A DNA stretch of 49,484 nucleotides from an uncultured Clostridium sp. (GCA_946496575.1 CAMMHE010000008.1:1-49484); one strand, 5' to 3'. Shown: positions 34,711 to 44,224, numbered from the stretch's first letter. Numbers and translations are program-made. Notes: generated by a model from the sequence alone, not told the origin.

Positions 34711-35614
34711 TAAGAAAGAAAATGTTCTTAATAAAAGTGTAATCAATTGGTTTCCAGGTCATATGGCAAAAGCAAAAAAACAGATAGAGGAAGATCTAAA
34801 GCTAATTGATATAACAATAGAAGTACTAGATGCACGTATTCCAAAATCAAGTCAGAATCCAGTTTTAAAAGAAATGTTAAACCATAAAAAAGTACTAAAA
34901 GTACTTAATAAAAGTGATTTAGCAGATAACAATGAAAATAAAAAATGGCAAGAATATTTTCATAAAAAAGGTGAAGAAGTAGTCATTATAAACTCAAACA
35001 CCGGATATGGAATTGACCAGACAATAAGAACCATAGAAAAAATGATGCAAGATGAATTAAATAAACTATCAGAAAAAGGGCGAACTGGTAGAAAAATTAG
35101 AGTAATGGTGGTAGGAATACCGAATGTAGGCAAATCATCATTCATAAATAGGATAGCAAGAAGAAACTCTGCAGAAGTTGGAAATAAGCCTGGAGTTACA
35201 AAAACTAAACAATGGATACGTATTAATGATAAAATAGAATTACTAGATACACCTGGAGTATTATGGCCAAAGTTTGAAAATGAAGACATAGCACTAAATC
35301 TTTCATATATTGGGACAATAAAAGATGATATTTTGGATAAAGTTGAAATAGCTTATCAATTATTAAAATATTTGTTAAAATATTATAGTGAGACTATATG
35401 TGATAGATATAGATTTACTAAAGAAGAACTAGAAAAAATTTTAAATAGTAATAATGAACAAAATATAAATATCTATGAAATTATGCAATTAATAGGTAAA
35501 AAGAGAGGAGCAATAATATCAGGAGGCAATATAGATGATGAAAAAGTAGCAAATATAATTTTAGATGATTTCAGAACAGGAAAGTTGGGAAAAATTACTC
35601 TAGAGAAAATTTAA
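34703..35614 (+). CDS. rbgA: Ribosome biogenesis GTPase RbgA (YlqF)
   Basis: Circularly permuted GTPase needed for late 50S assembly. The motif order is G4 (LNKSD), G5, G1 (GIPNVGKSSF), G2 and G3 (DTPG), and the N-terminus has the family-specific NWFPGHMAKAKKQI. 303 aa, close to the usual 280-290. The ATG at 34703 sits within the stop of the nuclease gene and follows AAGGTGA; an in-frame ATG at 34685 is upstream of that site. In many Firmicutes rbgA lies near rplS/trmD; here it is about 5 kb from that operon. Confidence 0.94.
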   Translation: MSDKKENVLNKSVINWFPGHMAKAKKQIEEDLKLIDITIEVLDARIPKSSQNPVLKEMLNHKKVLKVLNKSDLADNNENKKWQEYFHKKGEEVVIINSNTGYGIDQTIRTIEKMMQDELNKLSEKGRTGRKIRVMVVGIPNVGKSSFINRIARRNSAEVGNKPGVTKTKQWIRINDKIELLDTPGVLWPKFENEDIALNLSYIGTIKDDILDKVEIAYQLLKYLLKYYSETICDRYRFTKEELEKILNSNNEQNINIYEIMQLIGKKRGAIISGGNIDDEKVANIILDDFRTGKLGKITLEKI

Positions 35615-35615
35615 A

Positions 35616-35658
35616 ACATCAACAGATTTTTAAATAAAAAGAATCTATTGATGTTTTT
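35616..35658. terminator. Bidirectional terminator between rbgA and ytaF
   Basis: ACATCAACAGATT (35616-35628) pairs with AATCTATTGATGT (35642-35654) with one mismatch, flanked by A and T runs on both sides. Confidence 0.82.
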
Positions 35659-35662
35659 AAAA

Positions 35663-36328
35663 TTAAAAAAGTCTACTAATTCCGATAAAAATAAGAATTA
35701 GACCAGAAACAATATTACAAATATTATCTGGTATTGATGAAATATTTCTAATCTTTCTTCCTATAAATTTTCCGATAAATAGAAAAGCAAGCTGAAAACA
35801 AGATACTAAAATTGGAAATAAACTTGAATTAATTCCCATCATGCTACATCCAATACCAACTCCCATAGAATCTAAAGACAATGCAGTTGCAAGAAATATT
35901 GCTTCTTTACTATCTATATTATTAGAATTATCTAAATCAGAAGACTTTGGATTTCTTATTATTTGAATTGTAATACCTAAAAACCTTATAAAAAATTGAT
36001 AAACAGTTTCTTCACTATGTTTGGTACTAGTTTTAGAGTCAAAAATATTTTTACATTTATTTTGATCGTTTTTTAATGACTGAAAAACAATCAATAAGCC
36101 CATAGAAAATAATATCAAACAACCAATTAAACTACACATAAAATTAGAAAAGAAGTTAGAAAAAATATTACCAATAAATAATGAAATAGTAGTAATAAAA
36201 GTTGAAAATATAAAAAGTATTACTATAGCTATTTTAGAAATTTTTGTATTTTTAAGTCCATATGTAATCCCAGTTCCAAGAGAATCTATACTTACACAAG
36301 AAGCCATTATAATATAATCCAAAAACAT
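35663..36328 (-). CDS. ytaF: Sporulation membrane protein YtaF (MntP-related)
   Basis: A 221-aa six-helix membrane protein of the MntP/YtaF family. The two-fold repeated signature is visible: SCVSIDSLGTGITYGL in the first half and ALSLDSMGVGIGCSM in the second, each with the membrane Asp typical of this transporter group. YtaF proteins are associated with sporulation in Bacillus; MntP homologues export Mn2+. A central hydrophilic loop (about residues 85-135) is longer than in MntP and favours YtaF. The ATG at 36328 follows GAGGTG; an upstream GTG overlaps that site. Confidence 0.85.
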   Translation of the reverse strand: MFLDYIIMASCVSIDSLGTGITYGLKNTKISKIAIVILFIFSTFITTISLFIGNIFSNFFSNFMCSLIGCLILFSMGLLIVFQSLKNDQNKCKNIFDSKTSTKHSEETVYQFFIRFLGITIQIIRNPKSSDLDNSNNIDSKEAIFLATALSLDSMGVGIGCSMMGINSSLFPILVSCFQLAFLFIGKFIGRKIRNISSIPDNICNIVSGLILIFIGISRLF

Positions 36329-36444
36329 AAATAACACCTCATAATATAAATATGTAAACTATAAAAAAAAGTTCATAAAAGTAGGACAAGTGAATATATA
36401 TTACAGTAGTATAATATTTATCATTTTTTGAATGGAGGGTTATT

Positions 36445-39154
36445 ATGATAATGTGGCATACAAAAGAGATTAGAGAGATCGAAAGAGAACTTAAAACTAA
36501 TACAAGAAAAGGTTTAACTGAAGAAGAAGCAGAAAAAAGATTACAAAGTTTTGGAAAAAATAAACTAGCGGATAAAAAAAGAGAAAATATATTAATAAAA
36601 TTTATAAAACAGTTTAATGATTTTATGATAATTATATTAATAATAGCATCTATAATATCAGCAGTTGTAGCAAAATTGGATGGATCAGAAGATTATATAG
36701 ATTCCATAATCATAATTGCTATAGTTGTCTTTAATAGCATTATGGGCTTAATACAAGAAGCAAAAGCAGAAAAATCTTTAGAAGCATTAAAGACTATGAC
36801 GGCACCAGTTTGTAAAGTAAAAAGAAATGGAAAAATAATTACTGTTAAAGGAACTGAAGTTGTACCGGGAGATATAGTTATATTAGAAGCAGGAAATTAT
36901 GTACCTGCAGATGCACGTATAATAACATGTTCAAATTTGAAAATAGAAGAATCAAGTTTAACTGGTGAAACAGTTCCAGTATTAAAAGAAGCAAACATAG
37001 TTTTAAAGGATAATATTCCAATAGGAGACACTATAAATATGGTTTTTTCTTCAACCATAGTGGTAAATGGTCATGGTGAAGCAATAGTAACAGAAACAGG
37101 AATGGATACAAAAGTTGGAAAAATAGCAAAAATGATTATTACAGATGAATCACCACAAACTCCTATACAAAAGAAACTTGCAGATGTAGGAAAGACATTA
37201 GGAATAGGTTGTATAATTATATGTATTTCCATATTTATAATAGGAATATTTAAAAAGATATCTCCAATGGAGATGTTTATGACTTCCGTTGGACTTGCAG
37301 TAGCTGCAATTCCAGAAGGGTTACCAGCAATAGTAACTATTATGCTATCAATAGGAGTTACTAAAATGGCCAAAAAAAATAGTATAATAAGAAAATTACC
37401 AGCTGTAGAAACATTGGGGAGTAGTAGTGTAATATGTTCAGATAAAACAGGAACATTGACGCAAAACAAAATGAAAGTAGTTGAAATAGTAACAAGTTCG
37501 AATTTAGATCAAAATAATATAGATATGAGATATAATGTTGATAATTCAGAAGACAGAGAAAAACAATTTATTCTTGAATTAGGATCAATGTGTACAGATA
37601 CTAATATTCAAATAGAAAAAGGTGAAAGAATAGTATCAGGAGAACCAACTGAAATAGCAATCGTAAATGAGGCTTTAGAAAGGAATATTGATAAAATACA
37701 AATGTACAAAACAATGGAAAGAATAGGCGACATTCCATTTGATTCAACTAGAAAGATGATGTCAACAATTCATAGAAATATGGGAATGTATAGAATAATA
37801 ACTAAAGGAGCACCTGATGTAATAATAAATAAATGTACAAAGTATAAACATGGAACACATGTGTTAAATCTAGATGAAAAAGTAAAGAGAAAAATTGAGA
37901 AATTAAATAGTCAAATGGCAGAAAAAGCTTTAAGAGTAATTGCAGTTGCATACAAAGATCTTAATATAATGCCAAATAATTTAAATTCAGAAAATATAGA
38001 AAAAGAATTAATATTTGTAGGTCTAATAGGAATGATAGATCCACCAAGAGAAGGAGTTAAAGAAGCTGTATCTACATGTAGAAGAGCAGGAATAAAAACT
38101 GTTATGATAACAGGAGATCATATTGTAACTGCAAAAGCAATAGCAAAAAATTTAGGAATATTAAGAATGAATGAATTAGCAATTACAGGTGAAGAATTAG
38201 ACAAAATAAGTGAGGAAGTTCTAGCAAAAAATATAATGAAATATTCAGTATTTGCAAGAGTATCACCAGAACACAAAGTAAGAATAGTAAAAGCATTTAG
38301 AAAAACAGGAGCGATAGTTGCAATGACAGGTGATGGAGTAAATGATGCACCAGCATTAAAAAATGCTGATATAGGTATTGCAATGGGACAAAATGGAACA
38401 GATGTTGCAAAAAATGCTGCAGACATGGTATTAGCAGATGACAATTTTGTAACTATTGTAGAAGCAGTAAAACAGGGAAGGAATATATTTGAAAATATAA
38501 GAAAAGCAGTACATTTTTTAATAGCAACAAATGTTGGAGAAATAGTAACTATATTTATGGGGCTTTTGCTAGGTATGAAATCTCCACTCCTTGCTATCCA
38601 ATTACTTTGGATCAATTTAGTAACAGATTCTTTACCAGCAATTGCATTAGGATTAGAACCTCCTGATAAAGACATAATGAATAGGAAACCAAGAGAAGCG
38701 AAAAAAGGATTATTTGCAGATGGATTATGGGGAAAAATATTTATAGAGGGAACAATGCTAGGAGTTCTTACATTATTGGCATTTAGTATAGGAAATAATT
38801 TATATGGAATAGACGTAGGAAGGACAATGGCATTTATAAGTTTAGGAATATTAGAACTTGTCCACAGTTTTAACATAAAAAGTGAAGAATCAATATTTCA
38901 AGTGCGGAATTTTAGAAAATAAATACTTATTAGGAGCTTTTGTATTGGGAACATTTATGCAGATTATAGTTGTTCTTATACCACAATTAGCTAATGTATT
39001 TAGTTTAGTGCCATTAAATAAGATTCAATGGATTTACACAATTGGTATATCTATACTACCTCTTGTAATTATAGAATTACAAAAGAGGCTAAATGAAATT
39101 AAATTTGGAAAAGTTATTTATAAAAAATATGAAAAAGACGTAAAATTTAATTAA
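36445..39154 (+). CDS. P-type Ca2+-transporting ATPase, read through a +1 shift at CGG
   Basis: Type IIA (SERCA/PMR1-like) calcium pump that exports Ca2+ at the cost of ATP. Motifs: TGE in SLTGETVPV, the phosphorylated Asp in CSDKTGTLT (D333), hinge GDGVNDAPAL, and Ca2+ ligands in PEGLP (M4), ATNVGEIVTIF (M5) and NLVTDSLPAIALG (M6). Frame 0 stops after residue 825 within the last membrane bundle. Skipping the C at 38905 replaces CGG by GGA and continues for 82 residues (GILENKYLLGAFVLGTFMQI and two more helices), giving 902 aa, the normal length. GGAGGG precedes ATG 36445; the ATG at 36451 is an alternative. Without the shift the pump would lack its last two or three helices. Confidence 0.9.
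38905..38908 (+). other. Candidate +1 recoding site 5 (CGGA, in the Ca2+ ATPase)
   Basis: In-frame CGG after GTG. Skipping C gives GGA ATT TTA (Gly-Ile-Leu) and opens 82 further codons that finish the M8-M10 region. Confidence 0.75.
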
Positions 39155-39182
39155 TAAAGTTTCATGATTTTTATATTGTAAT

Positions 39183-39232
39183 TTCTATACTTCTTGAAAA
39201 TTAAATATATTTAATTTTCAAGAAGTATAGAA
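39183..39232. terminator. Perfect 50-bp palindrome, bidirectional terminator
   Basis: Two 23-nt arms (39183-39205 and 39210-39232) are perfectly complementary around TATA, followed by TTTTTA. It lies between the convergent ATPase and TetR genes and serves both directions. Confidence 0.85.
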
Positions 39233-39235
39233 TTT

Positions 39236-39868
39236 TTATAGATTAGAACTAATTAATAATATATATTTATAACAAATATTTTTAAAATCAGGGAAATTAT
39301 AGTTACGATTAGCAATTTTAGTAGATTTAACTTGTTTTTCAGTTGGATTTGCTGAAACATATATATTACCAATTGAAGAAAAAAACATAAAAACGAAGTT
39401 ATTTTTATCTATTGAATTTGCACGAGGGAAAATATTATCTACAATTTCATAAAGAAGATTAAAAATAGGTTGTATACTAATTTTAAATTGAGTTAATTTT
39501 TCGAAACTGCAATTTCTCTGAATAATATAATCTATAGAGAGTAATTTAAGGAATATATCTGAATCGTTTAAACAATCAACTATTAAATTACAAAAATCCT
39601 TTCTAGTTATATATTTTTTTGAATTATAAAGAAAATTTAGTGTATTAAATAAATTTAAATATTCAGCTTTTAATAAATCTAAAAGAATTTCTTCTTTAGT
39701 ATTATAGTAATTATATATAGAAGGACGAGAGATAGATGTCATTTCGGAAATTTTACCAAATGTAATGCTATCATAATCACAATTTGAAAATAAAATGCGA
39801 CATGCATTTATAATTTCATTTTGCCTATCATTTATTTGTTCATTACTTCTAGCTCTTTTAAAATCCAT
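39236..39868 (-). CDS. TetR family transcriptional regulator
   Basis: A 210-aa one-domain repressor type. The N-terminal helix-turn-helix (about residues 14-60) reads IINACRILFSNCDYDSITFGKI with recognition helix SRPSIYNYYNTKEEIL, the TetR signature. The C-terminal ligand domain is helical and not assignable. The ATG at 39868 lies 5 nt after GGAGG; the ATG at 39880 overlaps that site. It faces the Ca2+ ATPase tail-to-tail, and its own target is unknown. It diverges from ylxM, so the 240-bp region 39869-40111 could hold its operator, but no clear dyad was found. Confidence 0.88.
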   Translation of the reverse strand: MDFKRARSNEQINDRQNEIINACRILFSNCDYDSITFGKISEMTSISRPSIYNYYNTKEEILLDLLKAEYLNLFNTLNFLYNSKKYITRKDFCNLIVDCLNDSDIFLKLLSIDYIIQRNCSFEKLTQFKISIQPIFNLLYEIVDNIFPRANSIDKNNFVFMFFSSIGNIYVSANPTEKQVKSTKIANRNYNFPDFKNICYKYILLISSNL

Positions 39869-40048
39869 AAGAACCTCCATATAAAAATAAATAATATTAT
39901 TGTCTACAATTATATCAAAAAAAACTATCTTTTCAAGGTTAATTTAAAAATTACCAAGTTTTGATCTGTAAAAATTGATATAAAATTTTATTTTCTAAAA
40001 TAATTTTAACAATATTATAGAATTTTATGTAAAAAATTCCTAAAACAC

Positions 40049-40077
40049 TTGACAAAATCACAAAAATATTGTAAAGT
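40049..40077 (+). promoter_or_regulatory. Promoter of the ylxM-ffh-rpsP operon
   Basis: TTGACA (40049-40054), 17-nt spacer, TAAAGT (40072-40077). Confidence 0.6.
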
Positions 40078-40111
40078 ATATTAGCATTACGAAAAAATAA
40101 GAGGAAAGTAT

Positions 40112-40459
40112 ATGGATAAAAAAGTTAAAATAAGCATGCTATGCGATATATATGGCAGATTATTAACAGAAAAACAGTTTGAATTTATTAATGACTACTA
40201 CAATAATGATTTAAGCCTATCGGAAATTGCAGAAAACAATAAAATAACTAGGCAAGCAGTCAGAGACATTATTAAGAAGGGGGAAGGAAAACTTTTCGAA
40301 TACGAAGAAAAGCTATTATTTATGAAAAAGACATTGACACAAGAACAAAAAATACAGACAGTTTTATCAGAATTAAATAAAATACAGACATCATCATCTG
40401 ATAGAAAAATTGCAAACATATTAGAAACTGTAAAAAAAGAATTAAATTGTCTAGTCTAA
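40112..40459 (+). CDS. ylxM: YlxM family helix-turn-helix protein, SRP-associated
   Basis: A 115-aa protein of the UPF0122/YlxM family: LCDIYGRLLTEKQFEFINDYY followed by the sigma-70 region 4-like helix-turn-helix DLSLSEIAENNKITRQAVRD. In Gram-positives it is encoded with ffh and modulates signal recognition particle activity. GAGGAAAG precedes the ATG; ffh follows after 28 nt. Confidence 0.93.
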   Translation: MDKKVKISMLCDIYGRLLTEKQFEFINDYYNNDLSLSEIAENNKITRQAVRDIIKKGEGKLFEYEEKLLFMKKTLTQEQKIQTVLSELNKIQTSSSDRKIANILETVKKELNCLV

Positions 40460-40487
40460 AGAAAAAAATTAGAAGAAAGGAAATAAT

Positions 40488-41840
40488 ATGGCATTTGAAG
40501 GATTATCATCTCGACTTCAGGAAATCACAAGAAAAATTAGAGGCAAAGCTCGTATAACTGAATCTGACTTAAAAGAAATGTTAAGAGAAGTAAAATTAGC
40601 ATTGTTAGAAGCAGATGTTAACTATAAAATAGTAAAAGAATTTATAACTACAATTGAACAAAAAGCTTTAGGACAAGAAGTTATGAAATCATTAACTCCT
40701 GGACAGCAAGTAGTAAAAATAGTTAAAGATGAAATGGTTGAATTATTAGGAGGAACAGAAAGCAAAATACATTTTACTCCAAATCCACCAACAATAATAA
40801 TGTTAGTTGGGCTTCAAGGTTCAGGAAAAACTACTACAGCTGGAAAGCTTGCAAATTTATTTAGAAAGCAAGGGAAAAAACCATTACTAGTAGCATGTGA
40901 TATTTATAGGCCGGCAGCTATAAAGCAGTTGCAAGTTGTTGGCGCACAATTAAATATTCCAGTATATGCAAATGAAACATCAAAAGATGTTGTTAGAATT
41001 GCAAGACAGGGAATTGATATAGCAATTTCAAAACTAAATGATGTAATTATATTAGATACTGCAGGAAGACTACATATTGATGAACAGTTAATGGAAGAAC
41101 TTAAGAATATAAAAGGTGCTATAAAACCACATGAAATTTTACTTGTAGTAGATTCAATGACAGGTCAAGATGCAGTAAATGTTGCAGAAAAATTTAATGA
41201 AACTCTTGGAATAGATGGGGTAATATTAACAAAATTAGATGGAGATACACGTGGTGGTGCAGCATTGTCAGTAAAGAAGATTACTAATAGACCAATAAAA
41301 TTTGCTGCAACAGGAGAGAAATTAAGTGATATAGAGGTATTTAACCCTGAAAGAATGACATCTAGGATTCTAGGAATGGGAGATGTACTTTCAATAATTG
41401 AAAAAGCGGAAGATGCACTAACTGAAGAAGATGCTATAAAACTAGAAAAGCAGTTAAAAAAGAAAGAATTAGATTTAGATGATTATCTAATACAAATAAG
41501 GCAAATGAAAAAAATGGGTTCTTTTTCATCAATATTAAAACTTATTCCAGGAATGAATCAATTTAAAGACATAAAAGTAGATGACAAGGAGTTTGAAAAA
41601 GTTGAAGCAATTATTTGTTCAATGACCAAACAAGAAAAGAAAAATACAAGACTCTTAAATGCAAGTCGTAGGCAGCGTATTGCTAAAGGTAGTGGAACTA
41701 CCGTACAAGATATAAATAAATTTATAAAATCATTTGAAACTACACAATTGATGATGAAAAAAATGCAAAGCAATAAAGGTGGATTTAAAAAAATGCTTAA
41801 TGGTATAAATCCAAATGATTTGAAGAATTTTAAGATTTAA
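40488..41840 (+). CDS. ffh: Signal recognition particle protein Ffh
   Basis: SRP54 GTPase that delivers nascent membrane proteins to FtsY. The 450-aa protein has the N domain (FEGLSSRLQEITRKI), the NG GTPase with GLQGSGKTTTAGKLA, DTAGRLHID, TKLDGDTRGGAAL, and the Met-rich M domain (QIRQMKKMGSFSSILKLIPGM, MMKKMQSNKGG) that binds SRP RNA and signal peptides. Complete and standard length. Followed after 43 nt by rpsP. Confidence 0.97.
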   Translation: MAFEGLSSRLQEITRKIRGKARITESDLKEMLREVKLALLEADVNYKIVKEFITTIEQKALGQEVMKSLTPGQQVVKIVKDEMVELLGGTESKIHFTPNPPTIIMLVGLQGSGKTTTAGKLANLFRKQGKKPLLVACDIYRPAAIKQLQVVGAQLNIPVYANETSKDVVRIARQGIDIAISKLNDVIILDTAGRLHIDEQLMEELKNIKGAIKPHEILLVVDSMTGQDAVNVAEKFNETLGIDGVILTKLDGDTRGGAALSVKKITNRPIKFAATGEKLSDIEVFNPERMTSRILGMGDVLSIIEKAEDALTEEDAIKLEKQLKKKELDLDDYLIQIRQMKKMGSFSSILKLIPGMNQFKDIKVDDKEFEKVEAIICSMTKQEKKNTRLLNASRRQRIAKGSGTTVQDINKFIKSFETTQLMMKKMQSNKGGFKKMLNGINPNDLKNFKI

Positions 41841-41883
41841 GTTATTAATTTTAAATTATATAAATTTTCAGGAGGTGATTTAA

Positions 41884-42114
41884 ATGGTAAAAATAAGATT
41901 ACAAAGAGAAGGAAAGAAAAAAGCTCCATTTTATCATATAGTAGTTGCAGATTCTAGAAGCCCAAGAGATGGAAGAATTATCGAGCAAATTGGAACATAT
42001 GATCCAATGACAGAACCATCTACAATAGTTTTAAATAAAGAATTATTAGAAAAATGGATTAAAAATGGTGCAAAACCAACAGATACAGTAAAAGCTTTAA
42101 TTGAAAAAGCATAA
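41884..42114 (+). CDS. rpsP: 30S ribosomal protein S16
   Basis: A 76-aa ribosomal protein S16 with [20 protein letters not shown] and [19 protein letters not shown], the family signature. A strong AGGAGGTGAT precedes the ATG. First ribosomal gene of the conserved rpsP-khpA-rimM-trmD-rplS neighbourhood. Confidence 0.97.
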   Translation: MVKIRLQREGKKKAPFYHIVVADSRSPRDGRIIEQIGTYDPMTEPSTIVLNKELLEKWIKNGAKPTDTVKALIEKA

Positions 42115-42145
42115 TATGCAAACAATGAAAGGCAGGTAAAGCAAC

Positions 42146-42376
42146 ATGAAAGAAATTTTAGAGACGATAATTTTAAATTTAGTAGATGATAAATCAGCAG
42201 TTGAAATAAAAGAACAAACTGACAAAAAAGGTATTTCATTTGAAATAAAAGTTGCTGATAAAGACATGGGCAAAGTAATTGGCAAAGAAGGAAAAATTGC
42301 TAAATCAATTAGAACAGTTATGAAATCAATAGCAGGAAGAGAAAGAAAAAAAGTAACTATATCATTTGTAGAATAA
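42146..42376 (+). CDS. khpA: KH-domain RNA-binding protein KhpA (YlqC)
   Basis: A 76-aa single KH domain with the nucleic-acid-binding GKVIGKEGKIAKSIRTV loop (GxxG motif as GKEG). KhpA forms a complex with KhpB/EloR and binds RNA in Firmicutes, affecting division and elongation. Always found between rpsP and rimM, as here. Confidence 0.94.
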   Translation: MKEILETIILNLVDDKSAVEIKEQTDKKGISFEIKVADKDMGKVIGKEGKIAKSIRTVMKSIAGRERKKVTISFVE

Positions 42377-42384
42377 AATATTTA

Positions 42385-42426
42385 AAGGTGTAAAGTGCAA
42401 GTATGTACCGCTTACATCAATATATC
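42385..42426 (+). promoter_or_regulatory. Possible ribosomal L19 leader
   Basis: The 69-nt gap before rplS contains ATGTA and TACAT able to pair around CCGCT, and GTAA with CTTAC outside. Firmicutes often carry an autoregulatory L19 leader here. The structure was judged by eye only. Confidence 0.3.
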
Positions 42427-42445
42427 AAAAAAGGAGGATATAAAA

Positions 42446-42910
42446 GTGGATATAATAAAATCTATTGAACATGAACAACTAAAAAATAAAGTTCCAGAAT
42501 TAAGAATAGGAAACACAGTTAGAGTTCATGTAAGAATAAAAGAAGGAAACAAAGAGAGAATCCAAGTTTTCGAAGGAATCATAATTAAAAAACAAGGTGG
42601 AGGAGTTAACGAAACATTTACAGTTAGAAAAATTTCTTATGGTGTAGGAGTTGAAAAAACATTTTTATTACATTCACCATTAGTTGAAAAAATAGATGTA
42701 GTAAGAGTAGGAAAAGCAAGACGTGCTAAATTATACTATTTAAGAGATAGAGTAGGAAAAGCTTCTAAAACTAAAGAATTAGTAGGAGCAAGAATCGAAA
42801 ACAAAGAAATTATTATAAAAGAAGAAAAAGCAGAAGAAATACCAGAAGAAATTTCAAATGAAACTCTTGTAGATGAAGCTACATCTGAAACACCTACAGA
42901 AACAAAATAA
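42446..42910 (+). CDS. rplS: 50S ribosomal protein L19 with acidic C-terminal tail
   Basis: Ribosomal protein L19, at the subunit interface. Residues 1-115 carry the full family sequence ([61 protein letters not shown]). The protein has about 40 more residues than usual: a Glu/Thr-rich tail ([19 protein letters not shown]). GTG at 42446 is the start, 8 nt after AAGGAGG. Here rplS precedes rimM, whereas it usually follows trmD. Confidence 0.95.
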   Translation: MDIIKSIEHEQLKNKVPELRIGNTVRVHVRIKEGNKERIQVFEGIIIKKQGGGVNETFTVRKISYGVGVEKTFLLHSPLVEKIDVVRVGKARRAKLYYLRDRVGKASKTKELVGARIENKEIIIKEEKAEEIPEEISNETLVDEATSETPTETK

Positions 42911-42930
42911 ATATAAATGAAAATAAAAAC

Positions 42931-42976
42931 AGTTCAGAAAAAGCATTTCAAAAATGAAATATTTCTGAACTTTTTA
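42931..42976 (+). terminator. Terminator after rplS
   Basis: AGTTCAGAAA (42931-42940) pairs with TTTCTGAACT (42962-42971), with an inner ATTTCA/TGAAAT stem, followed by T residues. rimM and trmD must then have their own promoter or rely on read-through. Confidence 0.8.
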
Positions 42977-43010
42977 TTAATTAAAATGAATATGATTAAA
43001 AGAGGGAAAT

Positions 43011-43517
43011 ATGCAAAAAAATTTAGAAATAGGACAAATTGTAAATACTTTTGGAATAAAGGGTTTTGTGAAAATTAATCCATTTGTAGATGATATTTTA
43101 CGATTTGATGATTTAAAGAAAGTATATATAAGAAAAAATAAAATATCAGAAATAATGGAAGTGGAAGAAGTTAAATATCATAAAAACATGGTTTTGATAA
43201 AATTTAAAGGTATTGACAATATAGAAGATGCTGAACAATTAAGAAATTTATATATAGAAGTAGACAGAGAAAATGCTATTGAACTACAAAAAGGAGAATA
43301 TTTTATTGCAGATTTGTTAGGATTAAATGTTATAACAGAAGAAGGTGCAATACTTGGAAAATTAGATGATATATTTAATACAGGAAGTAATGATATTTAT
43401 GTAGTAAAAACAGAAGAAGGAAAGCAAATATTATTACCAGCGATATCAGATGTAATAAAAGAAATAAATTTAAATGAAAACAAGATTGTAGTACATTTAT
43501 TAGAAGGATTGATATAA
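43011..43517 (+). CDS. rimM: 16S rRNA processing protein RimM
   Basis: A 168-aa ribosome maturation factor that binds S19 and the 16S head. The N-terminal domain has IGQIVNTFGIKGFVKINPF; the C-terminal PRC barrel has GEYFIADLLGLNV and LLPAISDVIKEI. Standard length, complete. AGAGGGA precedes the ATG; trmD follows after 44 nt. Confidence 0.95.
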   Translation: MQKNLEIGQIVNTFGIKGFVKINPFVDDILRFDDLKKVYIRKNKISEIMEVEEVKYHKNMVLIKFKGIDNIEDAEQLRNLYIEVDRENAIELQKGEYFIADLLGLNVITEEGAILGKLDDIFNTGSNDIYVVKTEEGKQILLPAISDVIKEINLNENKIVVHLLEGLI

Positions 43518-43561
43518 TTGTATTATTTTATGTTAAGAAAATTAAGAGAATGGAGGATAAC

Positions 43562-44224
43562 ATGAGATTTAATGTACTTACTCTTTTTCCAGAAATGTTT
43601 GAGCCTGTAAAATATAGTATAATAGGTAAAGCATTAAAAAAAAATATTATAGAAATTAATTTAATAAATATAAGAGATTTTTCAAAGGACAAACATAAAA
43701 AAGTAGATGACACTCCTTATGGCGGAGGTGCTGGGATGGTAATAAGACCAGATGTAGTTTATGATGCATATAAATCAATTAAAGATCCAAATATAAAAGT
43801 TATTTATTTATCACCACAAGGAAAAACCTTGAATCAAAAAAAAGTAGAAGAGTTTAGTAAAGAACAAAGTTTAACTTTATTATGTGGGCATTATGAAGGA
43901 ATAGATCAAAGAGTACTTGATAAAATAGTAGATGAAGAAATTTCTATAGGGGACTATGTGCTAACTGGAGGAGAAATTCCAGCAATGGTCTTGATAGATG
44001 CAATTTGTAGATATGTACCAGGAGTTATAGCAAATGAATCTATGAAAGAAGAATCTTTTTCAGAAGGTTTACTTGAATATCCACAATATACACGACCAGA
44101 AGTATTTGAGGAAGATAGAGTTCCTGAAATTTTAATTTCTGGACATCACGAAAACATAGATAAATGGAGAAAACAAGAAGCAGTCAGAATTACTAAAATA
44201 AAAAGACCGGATTTAATAAATTAG
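43562..44224 (+). CDS. trmD: tRNA (guanine-37-N1)-methyltransferase TrmD
   Basis: SPOUT-class methyltransferase that makes m1G37 in tRNAs reading CNN and related codons, which prevents +1 frameshifting. 220 aa, with FNVLTLFPEMFEPV, the catalytic DDTPYGGGAGMV, LLCGHYEGIDQRV and the trefoil-knot SAM site SIGDYVLTGGEIPAMVLID. The ATG at 43562 follows GGAGG; an ATG at 43550 overlaps that site. Its role in reading-frame maintenance is of interest given the +1 shift sites in this window. Confidence 0.96.
   Translation: MRFNVLTLFPEMFEPVKYSIIGKALKKNIIEINLINIRDFSKDKHKKVDDTPYGGGAGMVIRPDVVYDAYKSIKDPNIKVIYLSPQGKTLNQKKVEEFSKEQSLTLLCGHYEGIDQRVLDKIVDEEISIGDYVLTGGEIPAMVLIDAICRYVPGVIANESMKEESFSEGLLEYPQYTRPEVFEEDRVPEILISGHHENIDKWRKQEAVRITKIKRPDLIN

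Noticed and set aside
12785..38908. The five CGG frame breaks as sequencing or assembly errors
   Set aside because: An error process would not know codon phase. All five extra C bases lie exactly before a glycine codon and create in-frame CGG; GG pairs in other phases are untouched. Not excluded without raw reads, so it is kept as the main alternative.
12785..38908. CGG simply reassigned to another amino acid
   Set aside because: A triplet reassignment would not restore the reading frame. Each gene needs one base skipped.
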